Of a DNA stretch of 64,000 bases, positions 28,479 through 42,802 are shown in pieces. The translations under genes and the position numbers were made by a program. Positions within the stretch are counted from its first letter, which is position 1; each line of letters begins with the position of its first letter. The notes beneath the pieces are model-generated. The model had not been told where the DNA came from and searched no databases. It worked only from the letters and a program-made list of their open reading frames with translations. Source of the stretch: Erpobdella octoculata (Eukaryota; Annelida; Clitellata; Hirudinida; Erpobdellidae); the NCBI GenBank assembly GCA_963978895.1, contig OZ022243.1:5946182-6010181 (forward strand), in the 5' to 3' direction.

Positions 28479-28716
28479 TCAAAACATGTAAGCAAGTCCG
28501 ATGCTGTAGCACTTTCCGGAAGCGATGTCCAGAATTGTTGCCTGTTTGGTGGCATCAGTAGGCACAGCTTGGTGACGATATCGGCCATCTTCGAGGTGCA
28601 AATGCTTCTCGCTGCAACTCGACTGTTTGGCAAAGTTTCCCTTCAAGACACGCTGCGCCATCTCCTTCTTAAGGAACTCTCTTTCGGCATACGACGGCTC
28701 GTCGAAAGATGTTTTG
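28479..28716 (-). CDS. Candidate terminal exon, unrecognised
   Basis: GC-richer open frame of about 78 codons ending in a stop at 28479, embedded in AT-rich repeats. It encodes a Lys/Glu-rich helix (EREFLKKEMAQRVLKGNFAK) followed by GRYRHQAVPTDATKQATILD and SGKCYSIG. Codon texture is protein-like and unlike its surroundings. A weak acceptor (CGACGAG) precedes PSYAERE. Upstream the frame runs into the R5 copy, so that extension is not coding. Could be the last exon of a minus-strand gene or a fragment of a transposed gene. Confidence 0.3.
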
Positions 28717-28724
28717 TGAAAATT

Positions 28725-29050
28725 GAAAATATAAGCTATTTTCAAATCAAAATGGAACAAACAAATGTTTTATTATGAATTTGTAAAATTAAAAATCGCT
28801 TTCTTTATAAAACCCAAAAATTGATAGTTTTTCTACATTAAATTTTTTAAAAATTCTAAAGGTTTAATTGATTTTATTTTATTATTTACTTAGAATTTTA
28901 CCGTTCAATTTACAACTAACAAATGACAAATAAGCACACCAAATTTCAATTTGATTGGATATCAGAAAGTTATTTTTTTAGTGGTATAGGGTCCCGCAAC
29001 GTATGGCTCAAGCAAGCAAGCAAACACGGTGAAGTTAATATAAATGATTT
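28725..29050 (+). repeat. Dispersed repeat R5/R2, copy b
   Basis: Second copy of the 27355-27650 repeat, ending in CAAGCAAGCAAGCAA and GGTGAAGTTAATATAAA. Confidence 0.7.
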
Positions 29051-29159
29051 AAAAAGAAATTTTACAATTGATATAGAGCCAAAAATTAATAAAAATGCTT
29101 CAAGAAACATTAATTTTTATTCTTATGCAAATTGCTATGAGTCTGAGTTTCAATAAGAT

Positions 29160-29403
29160 CGTTCAGATTTGTATGGTGGTGGTGGCTAAGCGGTAAGGAT
29201 GGCGGTGGTGGATAAGCGGTAAAGCGTTCGCCGGTCGCCTCGTAGGTCGGCGGTTCGAATCTCACTGGCGTCACCATCGTAGCTCCCTTAAGCAAGGAGT
29301 TTACACGCATTGCTCAGGTTGAGTGTCTCGCGGGGTTAACAAACTCCTTTCACTAACCTTAATAAAATAAAACAAACAAAAAAAGAAACAAAAAAAAACA
29401 ATA
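29160..29403 (+). mobile_element. tRNA-derived SINE
   Basis: A 72-base tRNA-like head (29206 to about 29277) has an A-box-like GTGGATAAGCGGTAAAGCG and a clear B box GGTTCGAATC; its ends GGTGGTG and CGTCACC pair as an acceptor stem, but the T stem does not pair. A duplicated partial head lies just 5' (29172-29200). A body of about 70 bases and an A-rich tail (29353-29403) follow. Internal pol III promoter plus A-rich tail is the SINE plan. Confidence 0.75.
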
Positions 29404-29539
29404 AAATTTCTGTTACTTGTCGTATATCGGTTTATTGAAATAAAAAACGGACAAGTCAAGTAAACAGCAAGTCACATGTTGATTAAATTAATAGTATAAC
29501 CTTTCCTGAATAACTCTCAGGCGCTAAACCTAAATATCA

Positions 29540-29690
29540 TATTCAAAGCAATCTTCATGCTTCGATTCGTCAAATGTGTAACAAGACCATCGTCATCTTC
29601 ATCGACATGATATTCGTTTTGACCATCGTCATCGTTGATGTAGACATTATGGCCATAGTGGAACCATAAACCACTTGATGCGTTTAAGAA
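29540..29690 (-). CDS. Candidate exon, unrecognised
   Basis: Minus-strand open frame reading SGLWFHYGHNVYINDDDGQN and EYHVDEDDDGLVTHL, with a possible donor TTTAG|GTTTAG. It could belong with the candidate exon at 28479-28716, but phase could not be tested. Part of the acidic run may simply be a decayed ATC repeat. Confidence 0.22.
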
Positions 29691-29784
29691 GATGATCGGA
29701 CCATCAATTTATCAACATCATGAAAACACTCTTTGTAAATGGTTTTTACAAATTTTTATTTTAAACTTTTATTTAGCTTAAAAT

Positions 29785-29990
29785 CTCTGTTTGTGTGTGT
29801 GTCTTTCTCTGTACGCAAATCTTGCAAATAAAATTTAACCAGCTTTTTGACTAGCTGGGAAGCTGAAACTTTCAGCATGGCTTTATATTGGACAACAATA
29901 CATTATTCAATAAAAAAACTTAATTTGAACATCTTTCGTATTTCTATATCGAGTGTATTTGAAATAAAAGTTTGTGTTGAAAAACTCTTT
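29785..29990 (+). repeat. Dispersed repeat R1, copy 2
   Basis: Same order of blocks as at 1905-2092 on the opposite strand, in tandem with the R1 copy interrupted by the hAT element. It shows the uninterrupted sequence TTTCTCTGTACGCAAATC at the hAT target. Confidence 0.8.
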
Positions 29991-30052
29991 TTTCCTTTAC
30001 TTGTTTAAGTTACAATCTCTGTTAAAATCTCTGTTTGTGTGTGAGTATCCTT

Positions 30053-30060
30053 CTCTGTAC
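30053..30060. repeat. hAT target-site duplication, left (CTCTGTAC)
   Basis: CTCTGTAC immediately precedes CAGTGGCGGCGCTAGG; the identical octamer is at 41524-41531. Eight bases is the hAT-typical length. Confidence 0.95.
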
Positions 30061-30264
30061 CAGTGGCGGCGCTAGGCATGGGCAAGGGTGGGCATTGCCC
30101 GCCCTCACAATGGTCTTGCCCAAAGTTTGCCCGTCCTCACAAAAAAATTATTAAACTATAATTTTACAACAGTTAATTAAACATTAATGTAAATTTTACG
30201 TCTTATAAAACACTGTGTCGTAGTTTTTGTTTTAAAAGTAAAAGCTGTAAAAAAATGTGACAAA

Positions 30265-30775
30265 ATGCGAGAGTTTGTTACATTTAATGTTAATTTTGGT
30301 TCTATAATGTGCATAAACCTTAAATGTTATAGACAAGTAAATGCCAAGTCTCTACTAAAACTGATCATGTCCTCCAATTTAGTCGTAATGCTAATTTTAA
30401 TGGAGCAAATATTATTCCGCGTAATGACTGTCACAAAACTTCTTCAGTCTGTAAATTTAAATTTATTAGCTGCTATCAATTTGATAACTGAAATATTGAA
30501 CGACTTCTTAAAAGAGCGTGATAATCCCGAATTAGATAAATAATTGTGGAAAATCATTATTAATGATGCATCGGATTTAATAGGTATGTATAATCTTAAA
30601 TGGGAGAAATCCACAAAAAGAGGAAGGTTCATAAAAAACTACAGAAATCAGTAATAATGGAAACCACAGGTGATCAACAAAATATCAATAGCTTTGATCA
30701 TATGAAACTACACTTATTTTTTACATGTTTGGATACTGTTATAGTATAATTAAAACGTAGATTTTCATTAGAAAA
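30265..30775 (+). pseudogene. hAT transposase, middle part, degraded
   Basis: An open frame from 30265 reads through FLKERDNPELDK to a stop at 30541, then LWKIIINDASDLIGMYN and a basic patch, then (frame-shifted) FFTCLDTVIV and LKRRFSLE at the 27-bp repeat. The order (W..II..A, basic patch, FF..LDTVI..LK.RF) follows hAT transposases of the ZMYM1-like type. Several stops interrupt it. Confidence 0.5.
30749..30775 (+). repeat. 27-bp direct repeat, left copy
   Basis: Starts ATTAAAACGTAGATTTTCAT; identical to 40557-40583. It encodes LKRRFSLE of the transposase, and the reading continues properly only after the right copy. It therefore behaves as the duplicated target of the intervening 9.8-kb insert. 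Confidence 0.85.
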
Positions 30776-31262
30776 GTTAAAGAGATAAGATAAACTCACC
30801 AGCTATCAGCGAAAACAATCTAGCCCAGCATTTGTTTTAACTTTGAACATGTTTAATGTTTATCAAGCTTACGCGATAGTGCTATAACAAAAGCAAGCGT
30901 TCAGTTTTATTGCGACTTTTCTAAAATAAATACCTACGGAGCTTAGACCAAACGTGTCACATCAAGAGAGTTTTTCGTAAATTTGAAAGTTAAAAAAAAT
31001 GAAAATTTAAATAACTTCTAAGCTTTTGTAACATCCTTTATTATTAAAGTGACTACAAGTTGGGGACCTGCATAAGGATTCCAAACTCATATCATCACCA
31101 AAACAATCCAAACTCTTATTATCACATTTCCACAAAATCGGGAGGAAATGTTTTACATAACAGAAGTGTTTATTTCAATTAACGTGGATGATGTGTAATT
31201 ACTTCTGAATTATTTTGCTCTGGCTTCAATGTTATACCTTGGATATATTCTATTTGGTTTAC

Positions 31263-32143
31263 GGAAAGTTCGCCCCTGGGAAGTTTCGCCCCACGCTTTT
31301 CGCCTCTGGGAAAGTTTGCCCCCGGTTTTTCGCCCCCAAGTTTTTGCTCCCAGTTTTTAAGGTTTTCAGTTTTTTGCTCCTGAGAAAATTTGCTTCCGAT
31401 TTTTGCCCCCGGTTTTTTACCTTAATTTTTTCGCACCGGTTTTCATTCCTGTTTTTAATTTGGAAAGGTTTATCACCATTTTATAATTTTTTTGCACGAT
31501 TTTCTTATCAGACGTTAGTTCCTGGGGTCTTCGACTTTTTCCCTCCTAGAACCCTTTATCCTTGGAAAAGTAATAATAACCCCTGAAAAATATTGCCAAC
31601 AGTGTTTCATCCAGACCACTTGAATTTGAGAGGAAATTTGAAAATTAGTGGAGGGCAGGAGCGTTAGTTTAGCATAAAACGGAGAAAGCAAATACTTTAA
31701 AACCCACACTTTAACACTTTTTCCTCCCATAACAGCAAATGACCAGGTTAAGGGGGGGATAATTGTAGATACTTCTCTAAATTCTTAGAAACTTTTACTT
31801 CTTAAAATAGCTGATGAACCGAGTTTTTGGTAAAAAAATTCAGAAGGAAAAACCTGGAGCCTAACTTTAACAGAGGCCAAAATCCGAGAGCAGCCTTTCT
31901 TAGAGCAAACCACTGTGGACAAAAACCAGAACTAAAAAATCCGGGAGAAAAAAAGAGGTGAAAAACCGAAGGTAAAAAACCGGGGGCAAAAAACGGGAGC
32001 AAATTTTACCAGAAGTGAAAAACTAAAAGCCAAAGCCGGGGGCGAACTTTCCCAGGGGCGAAAAGCGCGGGGGCGAACTTTCCCAGATGCAAAAAACCGG
32101 GGGCGAATCTTCCCCGGGGACAAAAAACAGAGGCGAACTTTCC
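31263..32143. mobile_element. Foldback-type element with tandem-repeat arms
   Basis: The left arm (31263-31480) is built of diverged repeats of GGGAAAGTTCGCCCCCGG and TTTTTCGCCCC. The right arm (31935-32143) is the same in reverse complement (CCGGGGGCGAACTTTCCC). The outermost bases GGAAAGTTCGCC and GGCGAACTTTCC are perfect inverses. The centre (about 31490-31930) is unique sequence. Inverted arms made of short direct repeats are the architecture of foldback elements. No clean target duplication could be fixed. Confidence 0.75.
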
Positions 32144-32434
32144 GCATCCCGTTTAATTTAGTTTAAACAAACAAAAATAAATCTAAATTGATAATTTTAT
32201 TAAAACTAATTCAATTAAAGAAAAACATTGAAAAAATTTGGATATATAATACGATTAAAAACTTTAAGACAAAACTAACACTCACATTGGTACTAACATG
32301 AAAAAATAATGCAAACAAACAAGTAAAAAATAAATCCCTGGATATAAATGAAAAATGCATAATGTCATTTTATGTATTTCATTGTTTATGACATTAAAAA
32401 ACTATGTTCATAACTTTTCAAATGTTGAAAATAT

Positions 32435-33151
32435 TTAGTTATATAGAGAAAGCATTCCCATTCTATCACGAAGACCGGTTTCCAACAAAGCCATTAATCT
32501 TTCGTTTATTTCATTAAGCTTACGTTTGTATTCTTCAAGTTCCATTTTCACCCTTTCGATGTCTTTCTCGGTATTGTAAGCAGTTGCAAGAGTGGTTAAC
32601 CCCATTGCAAGAGCCTCAACAAATCCATCAATATTCTGTTTTCTTTCATTTTTCTTTTCGAGCTGTGTCTTTGATCTCTCAAGATCTTTCAGTTCTATTT
32701 CTTTTTCTTCGATTTTCTTCAGTATCCATTTCTTCTCAGGTATCCAAAAATCGGATATGCTAGACTTGAGCGCTACTGTCGCTTCCAAAATACGCGTGTT
32801 TAAGTCGGCCTCTTTGTTAGTTGATAGTCTTTCCTTTTCTGCATATTCCTTAGGATAATCTAAAAATTTAAATTGTCATAAAACTAATGATAATAATAAT
32901 AATTTTAAAAAATCTCCACGCATACTTTTTTTAACAAATTTTAACAGTTTGTTCTTCTCAGCAGCTTTAAACTCTGAGCGATATTGTAGCATCGGATAGA
33001 CCAAGTTTTTCATATCTTCGGGTTCTGTGATTCCGAGCTTCTCGAGAGCTTTTATTTTCCGTTGTACGTCGTCGGCAGTGCAGTAAGGGAAAATCAATGT
33101 GAGAACCAGATTCAAGTTCGATGCTTGGCTTGTTTGTTTTTTATCTGCCAT
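32435..33151 (-). CDS. Two-exon coiled-coil protein of unknown function
   Basis: Exon 1 33151-32926 and exon 2 32859-32435, joined GT-AG in phase (FVKK|NYPKEYAEKERL), give 216 residues. Residues 1-75 form a compact helical domain (NLVLTLIFPYCTADDVQRK, ALEKLGITEPEDMKNLVY) reminiscent in size of small all-helical adaptor folds, but I cannot assign a family. Residues about 95-215 are a charged coiled coil (EEKEIELKDLERSKTQLEKK) broken by a hydrophobic stretch near the middle (FVEALAMGLTTLATAY) that could be a membrane-interacting helix. It lies inside the 9.8-kb insert in the hAT element, between a foldback element and a Merlin-type element. Intact ORF and splice sites argue for a live gene. Confidence 0.6.
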
Positions 33152-34040
33152 ACCTTATAATTTTAAAATATATTTTTTAAGTATGTTGCTGTTTAATAGT
33201 GAACCCCTGTAATTTACAGTGGTTGTTTGACAAGTGAAAAAGAGCGTTGCTTAAAAAATGTTTATCATACGGAGCCTTTCTGAAAACTAGGAGGCCTGAA
33301 TTTAAACAATGAATTTAAATTTATTTTTCAAATCTGCAACTCCTTTTTGTAAAACACAAAACACAAAATGTTAGAGCATAATGATAATCTTATAATAATT
33401 AATAATATAATAATTCAGGGTAATCATGGAGAATAGGTGCAGAAATTATTTTCGGTGTTTTTAATTATTTTTTTAATATAAAATTAATATAATTAGAAAC
33501 TGGATAAAATTACCAATCGGATGATCCAAATAATTTATTGAAAATATAATTAAAGAAGAAGTTAATGACAGAAAACCGCCAGGTAGTAGGAAAAACTAGG
33601 TTCATAAACTAAACAGTGAACTAAGTAACTAAGTAAAGGTGAAGCGAAATGAAATGTCAAATAAATTAGTTGTCAAATAAATTTATTGTGCGAGTTTTTA
33701 TAAAACAATTTAAAAACAAATTACTTATTTTTAAAAAAAAAGTATGAATTAATTTGTGTTTAACATTCTATGAAGAACAGTTCGGACTTAAATAAACTTA
33801 TATTTTTTTTGTAAATAATGTTATTTTGACTGCTTGAATACTATTTTTTGTGTTACTTTTGCTAATAATTTTTTTTAAGCGCTGTAAATATTTTTGTCTG
33901 CGCTATAAATAGTAATTTCTGTTTGACTTCGCTATTCATAGTTTTTGTTGCTGTTCTCTTGCGCGTTTCGTGACTTTTCCGAGAGAATTTTATTATCAAA
34001 AATTAATCAACTGCTTGGATCATTAAATTGGAGTTATTAT
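33152..34040. other. AT-rich flank, nothing recognised
   Basis: Sequence between the coiled-coil gene and the Merlin-type element. No ORF or repeat structure was identified; it presumably includes that gene's promoter. Confidence 0.4.
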
Positions 34041-34044
34041 TGTG

Positions 34045-35296
34045 GGTAAAACCGTAGAATCCGGGGTACAAACAAAAACAAGTATGGCCGCTATTTTGAT
34101 TGACAGGTCTAAATAGAATGATTGACAGCTAGTGTTGCGGCTTTTTATATGATTTAATGGAAAGCCAGTGTGTTAATGTTTAGAACAGACAAAATAACCA
34201 ATAACTTTATTTAACAAATAATATTAAAATATAAATATTAAAATTGAAAGTAATGTAGTAAATTGTTGTTATTCGAGATGCGAAGCGCATTATCTGGTCT
34301 TTATTATGACCATAGATATCTATGATTATGACCATTGATAAGAACAATTGCGACTTGTTTTAGCAAATTCTTCATGTTCACAAGACAAAGGAAGAATCTA
34401 TAAATGACAGAAAATTAGCAGTTGATAATTGATTGGGGTCTGCTCCGATGCAAAGCGTATTCGCTAGTCTGTTACCAGGCCATTAAGTTAATTAGAACAA
34501 ATTGCCACTTGGAAAAGGTAGCATCTATAAATGACTGAAAATTAGCTAACCGGCAACTAAAGCCGGTAATGTGAATGGCTAAGATGAATTTATGGTGATG
34601 GTTGATAAAAAAATAAATTAAGTGACTGTATATTTTTTAATTTCAATCATTAAAGTGTAACGACAGCTTTGCACAGTCTCCTAATCTACGACTGAGCCTT
34701 TTATTTTGAGACAAACCCTAAAATCCACAACTGCGATTTCGTCATTATTACTTAATGCACTAATTTGATTGACATATGTTGCGTTATCAACTGTTTAATA
34801 ATATGGGAAAAGTTGTAGTCAGTCACAAAAAGAAGTCAAATGTATTTTTTTAACCATCTAAGAGAGCATATTATCATCTAATACTGCTTTAATCTGCTTC
34901 AGAGCCTTTGAATAACACGCCCAGATTAAAAACAAAAACAATTATCAAGTTTTAAGTTTCAGTCCTTTATAGATGCTTTCTTTGTTTTGTGAACATGAAT
35001 AATTCGCGAAGACAAGTGGTAGGTAATTGTTCTAATCAGCTTAATGGTCTTGCGGTCTGGTAAATACGCTTCGCTTTTCGCATCAAAGCACATCCCAAAC
35101 ATTTTATATTTAAGCAATATTTTAAATTATTTTTGATAATTATTAAACTAGATAATATTTTACAAAAAATTAAATATATACTTTAAGTCGATCAGGCACA
35201 TCCCATCCCAGAGGCGGAGCATAGAAATTAAGGGGCGGAGCTTACGCCGATACATTTTTTAGAATTTGTTTATACCCCGGATTATACGGTTTTTCC
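34045..35296. mobile_element. Non-autonomous Merlin-like element with long internal inverted repeats
   Basis: The termini GGTAAAACCGTAGAATCCGG (34045) and the inverse of GGAAAAACCGTATAATCCGG (ending 35296) match except at two positions and share GG(T/A)AAAACCGTA with the adjacent Merlin element. Subterminal regions 34262-34550 and 34935-35100 are also inverted copies (GATGCAAAGCGTATT; ATCTATAAATGACTG). No transposase ORF. The flanks ATTATTGTG and ATTATGGTA give only a partial target duplication. Confidence 0.72.
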
Positions 35297-35338
35297 ATTA
35301 TGGTAATTAAAAATATATAATTATTATTACGGAAAAAT

Positions 35339-36711
35339 GGTAAAACCGTATAAGTCGTTGACAGAAATGTAAACAAATTTTTCCCGGTGATAAGCCCCGC
35401 CCACGACTAAGAAAAGTGAACTTAAATTATTATTTATGCTAATAATAATGAATGCACAGTAAGTTATTTATGTTATTGTTAATAATGAATGGACAGTTTT
35501 AATTTTAATTGGTCCTATCTATTCTATATTATCAACGGACGCGTTGTTAAATAGATTGCGCTAGTGAATCCTGGTGTTAACCCCAGTAGCTCCTGCTCTA
35601 AGTAAGAGTCAAGGGTTAGGATAAGCGTTTAGATGGCGTGAGGGTGAAAGAATAAGGGCAAGGCGTGTCAAAGGAATCCGGTAAAAAACAACGCGCTATA
35701 TGGCTATACGTGATCGATGGACGAGCATCTCTTTTAAGTATTAAGGGCATCTGGTATGTCGATCAACGTGTGAGCGACTGGACTATAAGTGATCGGCAGA
35801 CAATGGACGAGCATCAATTTCTTGTACTGGGTAGTTAGTGGGTACACTTTGCCTAACTGGTTCAACATGCTACGGATCTCTGCACATATTGGGTCAGAAT
35901 AGGAGGGCCCAGGCACGTCGTACAAATTGACGAAAGTGTAATTTCTGCACCAAATTGCAGATGGTTTCTAAATTCAGTTTACACACCCAGCAAATAGAAA
36001 ATCTGTGGCGGAATACAAAAGACAAAATGAAAAAGATGCGGGGAACCTATGACGTGCATAATGCTACCTCTTACCTCAACGAGTATCTTAATTTGACATC
36101 GCAAGAATGAGAAAAGAGAAGTCTGCTTCCAGAAGGCATCAGAGCTCATCCAGACATATTATTTATTTATTTATTCGCGTTTTAAAGAAAAACCTGACAG
36201 AACGTAGGAAATCATAAACAAATAAGCAAAAAAACGGAATTAAAAGAAAGTCTATAACGAACGTTCAATATTTCGCTAATTATAATGACTGGCAATAGTT
36301 AATTTTAGACAATAATAATAGAATAATGTTACTGAATCAGCTAATAGAGTAGAAAGAAGTTAGGTTAGTAAGAGTCATAGAAGAGCATTCTAATAATAAA
36401 GTTACAAGCAAAACTAGCAGAGTGACGTTGCATGGAAGGGAGTACAAAATCATGTTTCCTCTTGCGAAGATTATGACCATGTAATAACTGTTGTAATAAA
36501 ACAAATTTTATTAATTTGCTACGTTTTATTTGAAAAGAAAATTTTTTTATACGAAATCTGCGTTTTATTTTATTTTTTGATTCAGCGTGAATAATTATAT
36601 AAATTAAATATGCATAGGAATGCCTGATTGGCTTATTTACTGCACGTGACCTGTCAATCAACCTGGCAGAAATTTGTTTACATTTCTGTCAACGATTTAT
36701 ACGGTTTTATC
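35339..36711. mobile_element. Merlin DNA transposon (decayed)
   Basis: Terminal inverted repeats of at least 39 bases (TAAAACCGTATAAGTCGTTG at 35341; its inverse ends at 36709) and a perfect 9-bp flanking duplication, CGGAAAAAT (35330-35338 and 36712-36720). The 8-9 bp duplication fits the Merlin (IS1016/IS1595-like) superfamily. The transposase remnant at 35973-36110 confirms the class. Confidence 0.85.
35973..36110 (+). pseudogene. Merlin transposase C-terminal fragment
   Basis: Reads HTQQIENLWRNTKDKMKKMR, then GTYDVHNATSYLNEYL, to a TGA stop. HTQ.IE..W...K....RG followed by YL.EY is the C-terminal signature of IS1595/ISXO2-like DDE transposases used by Merlin elements. The rest of the catalytic domain is not recognisable upstream. 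Confidence 0.7.
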
Positions 36712-36763
36712 CGGAAAAATAACGTTATAACTATTACCACGGCAATGCCGGCGCAGTAGCAAT

Positions 36764-36808
36764 TTTACCGATTATTTCACCGGCGGGATTGCCGGGGAAA
36801 TAATCGGT
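36764..36808. other. GC-rich hairpin / inverted repeat
   Basis: ACCGATTATTTC and GAAATAATCGGT flank a second pair CCGGC/GCCGG around GGGATT, giving a near-perfect stem-loop. It lies about 250 bases upstream of the TATA box of the PHD-like gene; function unknown. Confidence 0.6.
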
Positions 36809-37020
36809 CACCGCCGGTGCAATAGCAGCAAATAAATTATTAAATAATTAATAAAATAATCTTTATTTAATCAAATATTTATAATTAACAAAATAATGTG
36901 TCGTCTTCAGGCAGACTGCCTGCATAGTTTATTTTTATCTCTGGATTCTCGATTTCATAATTTCGGGGGCCTAGGCCTCCGGAGAATGGCGGGAAGATTG
37001 TAGCCTATGTGACGCACAGT

Positions 37021-37029
37021 ATATAAAAT
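37021..37029 (+). promoter_or_regulatory. TATA box of the PHD-like gene
   Basis: TATATAAAA lies about 85 bases upstream of the first ATG-containing exon (ATG at 37114, donor CAAG|GTAAAT at 37129). A pyrimidine-rich leader (CTCTCTCGTCTCTTTCTG) follows at the expected start region. Confidence 0.5.
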
Positions 37030-37113
37030 CAGCGAGCTAAGAAAATCCGCCATAACTCTCTCGTCTCTTTCTGTGCATTTCGTTCTCGCGTTCTGTAATC
37101 AGTGATTTCTTTC

Positions 37114-40272
<3,159 letters not shown>

Positions 40273-40549
40273 AACAACTAGCAGGGCTTTTTTTTGCCCC
40301 CACTCGTGGCAGTTACAAAATGTTTTAATTTGTTTTATTATTATTATTATTATTGTGGTTATTACAAACTTTTCTGTTTAACAATATTATTATTTTTTGT
40401 CCATAAAACATCAACGGAGAAACAAATTTATTTAAAACTTTACAGAAACCACCGCTTGAATAAGTTACATAAGTGTGCCAAACTTCAATGAAATCTGTTC
40501 GGCCGTTTACATTTGATACTCGGATATGCAAACATACATTCATTTTTAT

Positions 40550-40583
40550 ATATAAGATTAAAACGTAGATTTTCATTAGAAAA
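40550..40583 (+). repeat. 27-bp direct repeat, right copy (40557-40583)
   Basis: Identical to 30749-30775. Immediately 5' lies a CATACATTCATTTTTATATA terminus, also seen near 45005, that probably marks the end of the inserted segment. Confidence 0.8.
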
Positions 40584-41150
40584 TTGTTCATTGATAAAGA
40601 GTATTCAATTTCTGGATCCTAAACCTGATAGATTTCTTAAAATAGATAGTGTGAAATTTAAGGCTTAGTTTTATCAACTCAATATTTCTGATTTGCAAGC
40701 TGAATGTCACAGTAAGCGTTTAATGTAAAGAAAATCAACGTAATTGTCATTATTGATTGATTTGCTCCATTTTATAAAGCCTTACAAAGATGCATTTTAT
40801 GAACTTTAAAGACTGATTCAAATTGCTCTGACATTGCCGGTGAGATCTGCTGCTTGTGAGCTTAGTTTTTCTAAACTTCGGATTATAAAAACCTACCTTC
40901 GAAACAGTATGTTTGGAACTCCGCCTTGTTTTTGCAAGCCAGTCCTAAGCCTGGAAAAAAGAAGAGGGAAAAGTTAAAAGGATCAAATTAGTATGTTTGA
41001 CATTCGTCTAGCCGACATAAGTACAATAGCAATAAACCGGGAACGTGCTGAAATTATTGAACTTGATGATGTTATTAATAAATTTTGTAGTTCACACAAC
41101 AATTGTCGTATCGTTGTATGCCAATTTAAATCATGTTTTGATGTCTAACT
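40584..41150 (+). pseudogene. hAT transposase, C-terminal part, degraded
   Basis: Resumes the hAT reading after the direct repeat: LIKSIQFLDPKPDRFLKID, NISDLQAECHSK, then IALTLPVRSAACELSFSKLR (CERSFS-type motif with Arg to Leu), IIKTYLRN and, after a small SINE insertion, DIRLADISTIAINRERAEII and LDDVINKF. Stops and shifts show inactivity. Confidence 0.65.
40918..40990 (+). mobile_element. SINE fragment inserted in the hAT transposase
   Basis: GGAACTCCGCCTTGTTTTTGCAAGCCAGTC..., head of the 39368 SINE family in forward orientation, bounded by a 10-bp duplication AGTATGTTTG (about 40908 and 40992). Confidence 0.75.
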
Positions 41151-41523
41151 AAGTTAAGTACTTTGTGTTTGTTTTGAACTTGCTTTTAGAAATATATTTT
41201 TGATCCAAAAAACTTGTATTCTTTGGTTATGGTCTAACTACGGGGTTATTTTATAGTGTGTAATGCTGCACTTAAGCGTTCCTTAAGGATGCTTTGGCAT
41301 AAATTCTGTGATATCATTCACGAAATTTAGTTACCACCAAATAAAATCACAAGTTTAGTTACGAAATTAAGTAACAATAAATTCACTAGCAAATGCAATG
41401 TCATTGTGATTAACCTTAACAAGTTAAATGCATACGTTAGGTTTGCCGTCAATGCTTGCCCGACCTGAATTTTGTTTGCCCAAATGTTGCCCACCCTCTT
41501 CTGAAATCCTAGCGCCGCCACTG

Positions 41524-41665
41524 CTCTGTACGCAGCTTTTTGACTAGCTAGGAAGCTGAAACTTTCAGCATAGGTTTATATTGGATGACAATACCTACAT
41601 GATTCAATTAAAAAAGAGTTTGTGTTGAAAAACTCATTTTTCCTTTACTTGTTCTAGGTTAGGTC
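41524..41665 (+). repeat. R1 copy 3, right half beyond the hAT
   Basis: Starts with the target duplication CTCTGTAC, then GCAGCTTTTTGACTAGCTAG and the usual R1 blocks; its left half is at 30005-30060. Confidence 0.8.
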
Positions 41666-41669
41666 ACAA

Positions 41670-42800
41670 AGCATTCCAGTCAGTGGACCACTAGTCAGAA
41701 GAAAGTGACATATATTTATTTTAGACCATAATATTGCACTTTTTACTGCCTCACTGACGTTTCACATGTAAAATAAATGCAACTTATTTTTTCATAACAA
41801 CTTGATTTGTTTTCTTGGGTTCCTTGAAGTACGTTATAGCGGGATTATATTACAGAATATAGAGTATAATTATACAAGGCAATGCATAATGTAGTGTGTG
41901 TGATTATTGGTTCGCTTATCACATCTGAACAGCTGTAGCAATCTACACAAGTGAAAGTTAATTTTAAAAATTAAAAACAGGCTTTTAAGATAGCTAAAAA
42001 ATTTCATAGCGACATCTATCATGAAAATATTATCCCGGTGAATAGTAAACGAAACATGTTGATAGTTACTATGAAGATGGAAGTTTTTTCGTCATTATCA
42101 TATGCTTCGTTAATTTATTTTTTAATAGTTGTTGTTTCTTAAATTTAATTTTTGTTTAATTAAACTATAATTTTTTTTAAATAGGCGAAATTTATAATGA
42201 TCTTCCAAACTTCAAAACGTCAACGGACATCCGGACAAGTGAAAGTTAATAAAAGCATATACAAAAAATGGCAAGGAGGTAGTCCCCATAGAGGGAATAA
42301 GGTTTAAAGAGAGTTTGGACTCCGTACCCCGAGCACAGGGGTTATTCCAACCATAGGGTTAAGACTAGAGAAAAACATCTAAAAACCACTGTTAACCCTG
42401 CTAGTAATGTGTATAAATTGACTTCATTTAAACAATAATTAATAACTTTCTCCAAACCTAAATAATTTAATTAATGGCAATCATTAATTGCTAATAAAAT
42501 AATTATTACACAGATATTTAGGATGCACCCTTTCAAACAAAAATGTCATAAAAACGCAAGCAAACAGCCAATAATATAAACAAATGACTAAGTAAAAATA
42601 GAATGACTTTGATTGGTCGAATCTTTGGAATTGGCAGAAAAAAAAATATCTTAATAAAAGAAATACCTGAATTTGTTTATTACTAAATATGGAAATAATA
42701 TTAAACAGCTTATATGGAAACAGTAGTAAACAGCTTGTGAAAAATGTTGACAATACAATATCAAAATTATGCACAGAAAAACAAAAAATTATATACATAA
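41670..42800. other. Intergenic sequence 3' of DNA2, nothing recognised
   Basis: AT-rich. A short frame around 42195-42305 (IFQTSKRQRTSGQVKVNKSI) looks protein-like but is isolated, with no start or conserved context. Confidence 0.35.
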
Positions 42801-42802
42801 TA

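Noticed and set aside
29206..29277. Functional tRNA gene
   Set aside because: B box and acceptor stem fit, but the T stem does not pair and a body with A-rich tail follows, so it is a SINE head.
35734..35925. Minus-strand 63-codon ORF in the Merlin element
   Set aside because: No resemblance to a known domain, and the transposase fragment runs on the opposite strand; probably chance.
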